Positions 14,039 through 26,000 of a DNA stretch of 64,000 nt are shown one piece after another. This DNA is from Colias croceus (Eukaryota; Arthropoda; Insecta; Lepidoptera; Pieridae). The position numbers and the translations under genes were made by a program. The stretch's first letter is position 1. Each line of letters opens with the position of its first letter. The notes beneath the pieces were generated by a model. It did not search any database. It was not told where the DNA came from and worked only from the letters and a program-made list of their open reading frames with translations. The stretch lies in assembly GCF_905220415.1 (NCBI RefSeq), contig NC_059545.1, positions 6,520,001-6,584,000 on the forward strand, written 5' to 3'.

Positions 14039-17000
14039 GGTGGTGGTGGGCGGGCGCATGCGTTGGCGGCGCGGTGCTGCTGTGCGCCGCGGGCGCGCTG
14101 GCCCGGCCGCACCTGCGCCGCCGCCACACAGCCGCCACATCTACCGCAACCAACCCCGTAAGAAATCATAAGCGATTTAAACCACGTTCTTGTAATACGA
14201 AAAGGTTTTTGAAGTGAAAATTCTTTAGGCGCGTTGAGAATGAAATATTAAGGCTGCGGAAATACCGTCACGTGATGGAGTACGTAGATGATTTTGGTAT
14301 CTATGAATCTTGCCAAAGAATTTTCGCTTCTGATACGTGTGCTAGGCAAAAACACATTTTTTTATTATCACGCCGCTCTATCTCAGCAGCCACGGCCACC
14401 GCACCCAGCCCCGTAAGAAATCATTCAATTTAACACAGGTTCTTGTATTATAAAAAGGTTTTTTTGTTAATACATAATATCTCGTTGCTGCAACACAGCC
14501 GCCACATATACCGCAACCAGCCTCGTAAAAAATCATTCAATTTTAAGACACGTTATTGTATTATTTAAAGTTTTTTTTTTATGTCAAGTCGCTCTAGCCT
14601 CTGCAGAGATCTGCACCCACTGCTTTTGAAACCAACGCTATAGGAAATAATTTACTTTTAACATAGAAAAGGTTGTTTTTATATCTCGCCGCTGTCCGCT
14701 GTATTTTAGCTAGGTACCAAATCAACCACCTGCAGAGTCCTGACCCTACCTAAGACAGTTTTGATTGTTCTTTTTGTTGCTTACCACAAATACTATCGAA
14801 AAGGCACTTAATATTATATGTACCTATTGAGAAAAATAAAAATTAATATTTTTTATTCATTATAAGTACATATATTTTATTATTTATGACCAACACATTT
14901 TAAAATATAGGCATTCTGAAAAGTATGTACCTAATATGTACAGTGTACCTACACAATTACACATACGTATTTTTTTTAAATAAGGACAAAGAATAACAGA
15001 GCTCCGTTGCAATTACGCTCTACATTTGCAATTTTTCTTAAATAAACACATAATTTTTTTTATTATATTTAAATGAAAAGACAAGTTTTTACAAGATATT
15101 TATATATTACATATAATTTAAAATTAAAATAATTGGTGTAATGAATTTTATTGGTTTAAAGAGAACATTTTAATTTCAATTACTTTATTTTTTGAATGCC
15201 GTATGTTTTCAATGTACATTTATTTATAAATATTAGTGTCGTATATTTTTGTATATATTTTTTGTATTTATAAAGAAGACAAAAAACATAATCAAAAATC
15301 AGAAGCGATGTAGAGTCGTAAAGTCCACTCCAATTTAGAGATGACTCCTGATGGCTCTTAATTGAATCGTCTATATCAAATTTATAATACCTACACAGTT
15401 ATTAAAACGATCTATTTATTGTTATAATATTCTCTACGGACATAATATAATCTCTATACACTCAACTATCTAAAAAAATGTACATAGGAAATAGATATTT
15501 CTACTGGGGCACTCTATTCTTCTGCGGACTCGGATCAGTGTAACAGCAGTGGCCAGTGCAATTTTTTTCGGTCATGTTTTTGGTTGTTACGTACGACTGT
15601 CGAGTACAGCTCAATCATTGAGCAATGCCAACCGTCTCGTCTCACGAGCCGACAAAACACGTCATCGCTTACTATTACAATTATAGGTGCGCATACATAA
15701 ACGTGTCGGTAGCAGCAATCGAGCTTTGTTTACATGTGTGCCACCTCATATGTACACATATGCTACACTCACTATCGTCTAGCGCGACGCACACTCACCG
15801 ACTCATCGTATCATCACACCTTCCAATTGAGCACACCAATGCAACTAGACAGACTGTGTACGTGTACGCGTGCTCATTGTACGCCGGCGCTTGGGTGTGT
15901 GCGGCGACATCGGGGCAGCCGGTGCACCGTCGCCCGCCCGTTCTCCCCGCTACGCGACTGCGAACACCGCGGCGCGTCCGCGTCATTGAACAACAAGACT
16001 CGCTCGATGGCAGCCGTATTACTGCCAATATGAAAAAAAGAGTTCATAGCAACTCTACAAAATTCGCGATAGTGGAATTTATATGTTATCTTTGTTTTAT
16101 AAATTATTTATTTTTATAGTGTTAATACATTAAAAACTATATTTTATTTATTAGTGAATGATAGTTAATTATTGTAAAAGCGCTTTACGGGTGTTGTAAT
16201 CTCCGTGTATTGCCCTGTGATTGTTTTGTTTAAAATATTCTAAGCTTTACCAAGTCAAGTTATAATGTGTGTGGCAGTGTTGTAACCAGCAAGCTCGTTT
16301 AACCATGATAGTGTAATCGATTCGTTTACAAGTGACTCTATCTGCGTGTCATCGAAGAGGAAACAAGCACAACTCTGTCGTCTGTAAAAACATACATCAT
16401 TGTGGACAACACTGACTCAAATAGTAAGTTAAAACATACATTGATCTATGATATAAACAAGGAATGTTCATATTTTAATCATAATAGAGACAATTCACGA
16501 TGGTAACTCTACATAAACATTATCTTTTCTCATAAAGCTTTCGAATTACTGAGGTTAACATAATAAATATGTTAAAAGAAAGAGGATGATAGCACGTATA
16601 AAACGAATCGAGAAAAGAATATTGCTTGCACTGGAAACGAGTGAGGCCCGAGTCGTAGTCGGACGGCCGCGAGACGGCGGGAGCGTGCCAAGTGATAAGA
16701 GCCGCGCCGATAGCGACGTCACGCCCAGACGTTGTTTGTGTGAATTTAAATAAATTTTCATGACAGACAGTTCCGTAATCACCTCTTGCGATATTCGTGA
16801 CATGCCAACTCGATAATATCTGCTCTGGCAAATATATCGCCCTTATTAATTTGTAACAATGTAATTCCAAATTTCTAAATTTGTTTAATTATACAAAGAT
16901 ACATAGAATTATCATTAATTGTAGAATGTTAATCTTGAACAGCTCAACCCACAGGTTTATTTGAATTTTCTAAGATACGTTAAATAATTTTCATTTCACA

Positions 17001-20000
17001 AATTATAGCAAGAGACTCTACATTGGAGTACGAAAGACTATGAGTATTAAGTATACGATAAGCTTAGTGATGGAAATTGTAAATTGGCCATAATAATTAA
17101 GTAGACATATGGATAGTATGAAATTTAATCTTTGATATTTATTAATATAATGAATACCTAAGTACCTTCCTGCACTAACAGAAAAAATTATTTTATTCAC
17201 GTTTACAGAGAATGTTCAAATCTATAAAGCAAATGAACACACGAAAGATTTCCTATTTAACATCATGTTTATTTATCACATAGATAGTTCTTTTAATGTG
17301 TAATTACATCTGCCTTTCGACGTAGGTATAATAGTGATAAAATATTAGGAATAAATATAATAACAATATTTAATATTATCTGTTCTTATATTGGGACAAT
17401 GAATGGTACTGGTAATAGTTTACTTACTACTTACAAATATTTTTATTTTTAAAATTATCTTACACACAAATAAAACTTACCGCTAGGCTTTATAATCATT
17501 ATAACAAGCATAGGTATTATGATATTTAACTCATTTGAAAAACATTTATTTGTTTGTCAGTTACTTCTATTGAAACAAAAATAGCTACGCAATTACACGT
17601 TATTTAAATCGTCCTAAACTTTCATATCTTATCTTTGGAAGGTAGTTATGCATGTAAGCATATTATGTAAATGTTTTTCCACATGAGTACATATCACCGA
17701 AACATTATCAGTCTAGAAATGCACTTTTTACTATTTTTTCGTGTTTGATAATTTAATCTAAATTTTTACAAAGCTGGTAGCGCAGAGCTCTATCTATATG
17801 ATGTTGAGTACTTATCGCCTTTGATATATGTAGAATCGTTCAAGCAATATTGATTGTATTAGTATAATATGCATCCACGTTCAGTGTTACCCTGTGGCCT
17901 GTTCTAAGGAAGTGTTTCGTAAGATCGTCGAGAACCACATAAGTGAGAGCAGTGTGTTGTGATTTACAGATGCTCTCGGTACAAGTACCGGGGTGCGCGG
18001 GAATGGAGCGGCTGGGCGCGCCGGGGGGACCGCGCCTACGGCACGAACACAGGCATCATCATTCCTCATTGTAAGTAACACATAGTACCCATCTACTAGT
18101 ACTTGAATCTTCTACACCACCTATGAACATAAAACGGGCAATGTAGAGCATAAGGGTATGTTTATAATACTCAGTGTGAATCTTCAGCATAACATGTAAT
18201 TAATCAACATATCTATGTACATAGTAAAGTTCTTTAAGTTACAAATAAACTCAAAATATATCTTACTCGTGTACATTTGAATGTTTACAATGTATTGATC
18301 AATATACGTACACCTTTAAGCTTGACTAAGAGTATAGAATTCCCATATTTAAAATAATGCTCATAATCACCTCCTTAAGGACGCTATAACGTATTTTTAC
18401 AAAAACACGCTGTTTTTCGGTACCATTTTAACTTAAAGCAATTACACGTGAGAACATAGTAATATCTTAATTTAAAGATAATATATTCAGCTCTACGTTC
18501 ATCTTATAAAAATTGTACGACGTCATACAAAATTGTCGCTGAAATACGTTTTTTCCATCACAATAAACGCATAAAATGCAAAAAAATGGGGTCTAAACCG
18601 GTACCATTTTAGGAAAATTAAGAGCCTAATCTATCTTCTTAACTATATCTTATTGAGGGATATATAGTCCTTTATATATGGTGTAATTTTTATGAATCTA
18701 AATCAAAATTTTATTTCAATAATGAGCTAAATTAAAAATACTTGTCGATTTCTTCATACATTTTGTTCTCGCGGTTCGTCAGACCGCGCTCAGAAGCGCT
18801 CTTGGAAGGACGGGTGTATCGCTCCTCGTGCCAAAAATAAAAACGAAATAAAAAAGATTATTGTGCGTGCACTGTCTTTTTCGTGATTTGAAATATTTGA
18901 TACTTTATATGAGTAAAGTTCTGTATAAGTTGCATATTCCAATTATTTGTAATTTAAAATTATGTTTTTAAAATTACCTTGCCTGAGATCCTCTTTTTTA
19001 TGGGTTGTTGAATAGATTGGTGGGGTAAAACAATTCAAGATGGCGTCGACGAAAATTTGGCTCTTTTTCGTGATGGGTGTCATTTTCATAGTTTTTGGGG
19101 TAGCTATTACCGAATATGAGGTCAAAACTATAATCCAAGATGGCGCCGACAAAAATTTTACATCTTTTCGTCATGGGTGTCATTTTCATGGTTTTTGGGG
19201 TAGCTATTAACCAATATGAGGTCAAAACTGAAATCCAAGATGGCGCCGACGAAAATTTTACATCTTTTCGTCATAGGTGTCATTTTCATGGTTTTTGGGG
19301 TAGCTATTAACGAATATGAGGTCAAAACTATAATCCAAGATGGCGCCGACAAAAATTTTACATCTTTTCGTCATGGGTGTCATTTTCATGGTTTTTGGGG
19401 TAGCTATTAACCAATATGAGGTCAAAACTGAAATCCAAGATGGCGCCGACGAAAATTTTACATCTTTTCGTCATGGGTGTCATTTTCATGGTTTTTGGGG
19501 TAGCTATTAACGAATATGAGGTCAAAACTATAATCCAAGATGGCGCCGACAAAAATTTTACATCTTTTCGTCATGGGTGTCATTTTCATGGTTTTTGGGG
19601 TAGCTATTAACCAATTTGAAGTCAAAACTAAAATCCAAGATGGCGCCGACGAAAAATTTGACATCTTTTCATCATGGGTGTCATTTTCATGGTTTTTGGG
19701 GTAGCTATTAACCAATATGAGGTCAAAACTAAAATCCAAGATGGCGCCGACGAAAAATTTGAAATCTTTTCGTCATGGGTGTCATTTTCAAGGAGTTGGA
19801 GTCAATATTAATCAATATGAGGTCAAATCTAAAATCCAAAATGGCGCCGACGACAATTGGACATCATTTCGTCACGGGTGTCATTTTCATGGTTTTTGGG
19901 GTAGCTATTAACGAATATGAGGTCAAAACTAAAATCCAAGATGGTCGTCGAATTTCAAGATGGCGTCATGGTAATACTGTCGCGTTATGGAGCAAGGCGG

Positions 20001-23000
20001 CGATTTTGGTATCTATGAATCTCGCCCAAGAAGTTTCACTCCTGACACGTTTCCTCGGCACACACGTTCTTTTTTATTTTATTCTCTTTGTTTAAATGTT
20101 TTAGATAAACTTTTTTTTAAATAAAGTTTAGCGAATATATTTAAAGAATATATTTAAAGTTAATAATATCTGTCAGAATATTAACATTATTGCCACAGAG
20201 TTGCGTTTTATATTAAATTTCTAAATATGCATTTCAATGTTCTTTAAAATTGTTTTTTTTTTAAGACTTTCTACAAAACTGTGGTTGTTAACGTTTTTGT
20301 TATTTTATTTAAGTTTACTTTAAAGGAGTAAGAAAAATATACCTGCTGTTGTCTCAAAAACTTTGAAAATGACACCCATGCCGAAAAGATGTAAAGTTTC
20401 GTCGACACCATCTTCGATTTTAGTTTTGACCTCATGTTGGTTAATAGCTACCCCAAAAACCATGAAAATGACACCAGTGTCGAAAAGATGTAAAATTTTC
20501 GTCGGCGCCATCTTGGATTTTAGTTTTGACCTCATATTGGTTAATAGATACCCCAATAACCATGAAAATGACACCCATGACGAAAATATGTAAAATTTTC
20601 GTCGGCGCCATCTTGGATTTTAGTTTTGACCTGATATTGGTTAATAGCTACCCCAATAACCATGAAAATGACATCCATGAAGAAAATATATAAAATTTTT
20701 GTCGGCGCCATCTTGGATTTTAGTTTTGACCTCATATTCGTTAATAGTTACCCCAATAACCATAAAAATGACACCCATGAAGAAAATATATAAAATTTTT
20801 GTCGGCGCCATCTTGGATTTTAGTTTTGACCTCATATTGGTTAATAGCTACCCCAAAAACCATGAAAATGACACCCGTGACGAAATGATGTCAAATTGTC
20901 GTCGGCGCCATTTTGGATTTTAGATTTGACCTCATATTGATTAATAGCGACTCCAACTCCTTGAAAATGACACCCATGACGAAAAGATTTCAAATTTTCG
21001 TCGGCGCCATCTTGGATTTTAGTTTTGACCTCATATTGGTTAATAGCTACCCCAAAAACCACCCACATTTGCAAATGTGTTTGCTACTTAGGAAAAGTTC
21101 AGATTTAAAGATATAGGTAATGTGAATGTGTGGTAACGAATTTAATTTATTTCATTCCGACTGTTTCTCGGAATAACATACATTTACTAAGAATTGCTTA
21201 CAATGCCGGGTTTAATATATTGCCGGTAACATATAATATTATGTATGATAATAATTCTTAAAAAAGTATTTTATACATTTCTTAAAAAGCTTCGATATTG
21301 TATACAATAATACAATTCATATTCAAATTGTTGTAAAATAGTCACACTTTTTTAAGTTGGTTGAATACACTAAAATACTTATAAGGATCGTACCTACTAA
21401 TAATAGTAACAAAATGAATTTTTAAAGTTCCCAGTAATCTTCTGGAATCAATTTCAATAAAAATATAAAAAAAAAATAATAATATCAAGTATGAAGATGG
21501 TCTATAAAATGGAATGCGCTATGTTTACGTCTTTTACGTGAGCGTGATGTTCCCGCGAACCACGTGGCGACGTTAGATACCTAAATTTGAGTAACGCAGA
21601 TTTGTGACAGCGTCCTTAAGTCCGATCCTCTCGATCATCATCCGGCATCCCCTAGTAACAAAAGTGAGCAACCGCTTAAAACCCTTTTTGAGTGACATTG
21701 TCTAGTACCATTTGTACCCTATCTGAAATGTCAAGAAAGGTCGCAATAGTATTTAGTTTCCTTCAGTGACTTTAGTTTATACGTTCGTATTATGATTTAA
21801 ATAAAAAAGGTATAAAAATGTGTATGAAAATCGAATTAAATAATAACACTTATCGTTATATATAGACATAGAGATATAGGTATAGTTACATTTAAATATT
21901 AATACCTAGCTTTAGAGATACGGCAACATAAATTAGTGATTAAGTACCGTATACACAATCTGAGGTCAGACGTGCCATTAAAATACATTTTATCTGAAGT
22001 GAATTTATTGTTCTAGAAAACTAAGTAGACAAAACACTAATAAATGAAGTCGGTTAAAAAGAACACAATCACAATATCTTTAAACTTTTAAAACATACGA
22101 ATACAAAATAAACGACTATTTAAAACTGTATAAAATTAATATAAATCGAATATACCTAACATTATCTACATAGGTATGCAGAAATCTTATGAATTAACAA
22201 AATAAAACTTATATGTAGATGTAACTACGTTTACGTTATAGAGTTAAGGACGCGTTTACGAATCTGACAAAAATAAGCAGTTTTTCGATGCATTTTGCGG
22301 CAAAATAATACAAAACCAAATTTGACTAATAATTACCATAGATAGATTACTCCTTAATCTTTAAATGGTAGGAATTATTTAATCGAAAATTTTGGTTTAT
22401 AATATTGTAAAAAATAATTTCCGTTGCCTCTTCACACAAAATTGACAATATCGTGATGAATATAGAAGCATTTTTCTATTATTTAATAAAATAAATTTAC
22501 TTATTTAAAAATATTTTAAGTAAGCAGACATGTCCAACTCAAAAAGGTAGGAACTAAAACTATCAAAATGTTACAAATAAGCTGAGAAAAAAATTAAAAT
22601 CAAATCTTATTTTTTCACATATTTAACTGTAACGCGTGATACTTATTGCATGGAAATAAGGGTTATTTTATTTGACACTATCTTGATTTATTGTACAAAA
22701 ATTTGTAATGAAATATTTTAGTAATTTAGTCGGCGCTCGGACGCCTTTGTGAGTAGACGCTGTGACGCTTGTAGGCAGCTCCTCGTTTACGAAAAGATCG
22801 CTGTACGTATACAAAATATTTGACCTAATAAACTTGATCATTGACGCATTCTGCACCGACAACCAAGGCACACCAAGGAAAGATTTTATTTATAGTTTTT
22901 CATACTTATGGGATTATAAATTTCATATTTAGTTTCTGACTTGATGGAGTGACCTGCATGTGTACTTCGAAGACTGCTACTGGAACTAATAGACGAGTAG

Positions 23001-26000
23001 AGCTAGGTGTGCCGAGTTTGGGCTCGTTTTGTTAGTTATGTTGAGACCTTACCTCCGGACTTGATGGAGTGACCTGCAGGTGTACTTCGAAGACTGCTAC
23101 TGGAACTAAAAGACGAGTAGAGCTAGGTGTGCCGAGTTTGGGCTCGTTTTATTAGTTATGTTGAGACCTTACCTCCGGAATTGATGGAATGACCTGCAGG
23201 TGTACTTCGAAGACTGCTACTGGAACTAAAAGATGGTTAGAGCTAGGTGTGCCGAGTTTGGGCTCATTTTGTTAGTTATGTTGAGACCTTACCTCCGGAC
23301 TTGATGGAGTGACCTGCAGGTGCATTTACAAAATATGTTTTATTAATTAATGTAATAATATAGTGTCGACTTATAAAAATACTACAGGTTTGCCGGCAGC
23401 TTCGCCTGCATCATTTTTAAATTTAACCCAAATTCGGCGCCATTTTGAAATTCTTTGTTAATTGACCGATTTCGTTCAAAATCGATATCTGAGGATCCTT
23501 AGGATCACAAAACAGGAAACTGTTACCAAAATTGAAAAAAAGTCAACGCCATTTTGAAATTTTCTGTTATTGTACCGATTTCGTTCAAAATCGATATCTG
23601 AGGCTCCCTGGGATCGCAAAACAGGAAACTGGTACCAAAATTTTATAAAGTCAGCGCCATTTTGAAATTCTTTGTTATTGTACCGATTTCGTTCAAAATC
23701 GATATCTGAGGCTCCCTGGGATCGCAAAACAGAAAACTGGTACCAAAATTTTTAAAAGTCAGCGCCATTTTGATATTCTTTGTTATTGTACCGATTTCGT
23801 TCAAAATCGATATCTGAGGCTCCCTGGGATCGCAAAACAGGAAACTGGTACCAAAATTGAAAAAAAGTCAACGCCATTTTGAAATTTTCTGTTATTGTAC
23901 CGATTTCGTTCAAAATCGATATCTGAGGCTCCCTGGGATCGCAAAACAGGAAACTGGTACCAAAATTTTAAAAAGTCAGCGCCATTTTGAAATTCTTTGT
24001 TATTGTACCGGTTTCGTTCAAAATCGATATCTGAGGCTCCCTGGGATCGCAAAACAGGAAACTGGTACCAAAATTTTAAAAAGTCAGCGCCATTTTGAAA
24101 TTCTTTGTTATTGTACCGATTTCGTTCAAAATCGATATCTGAGGCTCCCTGGGATCACAAAACAGGAAAATGGTACCGAAATTTAAAAAAGTCAACGCCA
24201 TTTTGATTTTTTTGTTATTGTACCGATTTCGTTCAAAATCGATATCTGAGGATCCTTAGGATCACAAAACAGGAAACTGTTACTAAAATAAAAAAAGTCA
24301 ACGCCATTTTGAAATTTTTGTTATTGTACTGATTTCGTTCAAAATCGATATCTAAAGATCTCTAGGATCACAAAACCGGAAACTGGTACCAAAATTTAAA
24401 AAAATCAGCGCCATTTTGAAATTCTTTGTTGTACCGATTTCCTTCAAAATCGATATCTGAGGATCTACGATCGCAAAATAGGAAACTGGTACCAAAATTT
24501 AATAAATTCAGCTGGTAAAGAAGCAAAATATACAATTCTTGCAGTTTCTATGTCAGTTAACTGTCGAATCTTTCTGCCAGCGTAACCAGCAGAGCTGAGT
24601 TTGATCCTAAGGATCCTCAGGTATCGATTTTGAACGAAATATGTCAATTAACAAAGAATTTCATAATGGCGCCGAATTTTTTAAATTTCGGTACCATTTT
24701 CCTATTTTGTGATCCCAGGGAGTCTCAGATATCGATTTTGAACGAAATCGGTACAATAACAGAAAATTTCAAAATGACGTTGTCTTTTTTTCAATTTTGG
24801 TAACAGTTTCCTGTTTTGTGATCCTAAGGATCCTCAGATATCGATTTTGAACGAAATCGGTACAATAACAAAGAATTTCAAAATGGCACTGACTTTTTAA
24901 AATTTTGGTACCAGTTTCCTGTTTTGCGATCCCAGGGAGCCTCAGATATCGATTTTGAACGAAATCGGTACAATAACAAAGAATTTCAAAATGGCGCTGA
25001 CTTTTAAAAATTTTGGTACCAGTTTCCTGTTTTGCGATCCCAGGGAGCCTCAGATATCGATTTTGAACGAAATCGGTACAATAACAAAGAATTTCAAAAT
25101 GGCGCTGACTTTTAAAAATTTTGGTACCAGTTTCCTGTTTTGCGATCCCAGGGAGCCTCAGATATCGATTTTGAACGAAATCGGTACAATAACAAAGAAT
25201 TTCAAAATGGCGCTGACTTTTTAAAATTTTGGTACCAGTTTCCTGTTTTGCGATCCCAGGGAGCCTCAGATATCGATTTTGAACGAAATCGGTACAATAA
25301 CAGAAAATTTCAAAATGGCGTTGACTTTTTTTCAATTTTGGTAACAGTTTCCTGTTTTGTGATCCTAAGGATCCTCAGATATCGATTTTGAACGAAATCG
25401 GTACAATAACAAAGAATTTCAAAATGGCGCTGACTTTTTAAAATTTTGGTACCAGTTTCCTGTTTTGCGATCCCAGGGAGCCTCAGATATCGATTTTGAA
25501 CGAAATCGGTACAATAACAGAAAATTTCAAAATGGCGTTGACTTTTTCAAATTTTTGTAACAGTTTCCTGTTTTGTGATCCTAAGGATCCTCAGATATCG
25601 ATTTTGAACGAAATCGGTCAATTAACAAAGAATTTCAAAATGGCGCCGAATTTGGGTTAAATTTAAAAATGATGCAGGCGAAGCTGCCGGCAAACCTGTA
25701 GTATTTTTATAAGTCGACACTATATTATTACATTAATTAATAAAACATATTTTGTAAATGCACCTGCAGGTCACTCCATCAAGTCCGGAGGTAAGGTCTC
25801 AACATAACTAACAAAATGAGCCCAAACTCGGCACACCTAGCTCTAACCATCTTTTAGTTCCAGTAGCAGTCTTCGAAGTACACCTGCAGGTCACTCCATC
25901 AAGTCCGGAGGTAAGGTCTCAACATAACTAACAAAACGAGCCCAAACTCGGCACACCTAGCTCTACTCGTCTATTAGTTCCAGTAGCAGTCTTCGAAGTA

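Noticed and set aside
15625..16119. 164-codon ORF
   Set aside because: Low-complexity Cys/His/Ser mixture with no domain. It fits better as an untranslated or regulatory region before the donor at 16424.
19158..21116. ORFs of 64-106 codons in fold-back 1
   Set aside because: Repeat artefacts, with identical text in several copies and both arms.
23476..25391. ORFs of 83-188 codons on both strands with repeated protein text
   Set aside because: They lie entirely in the inverted tandem arrays of fold-back 2 and repeat with the DNA unit. There is no start context or splice support.
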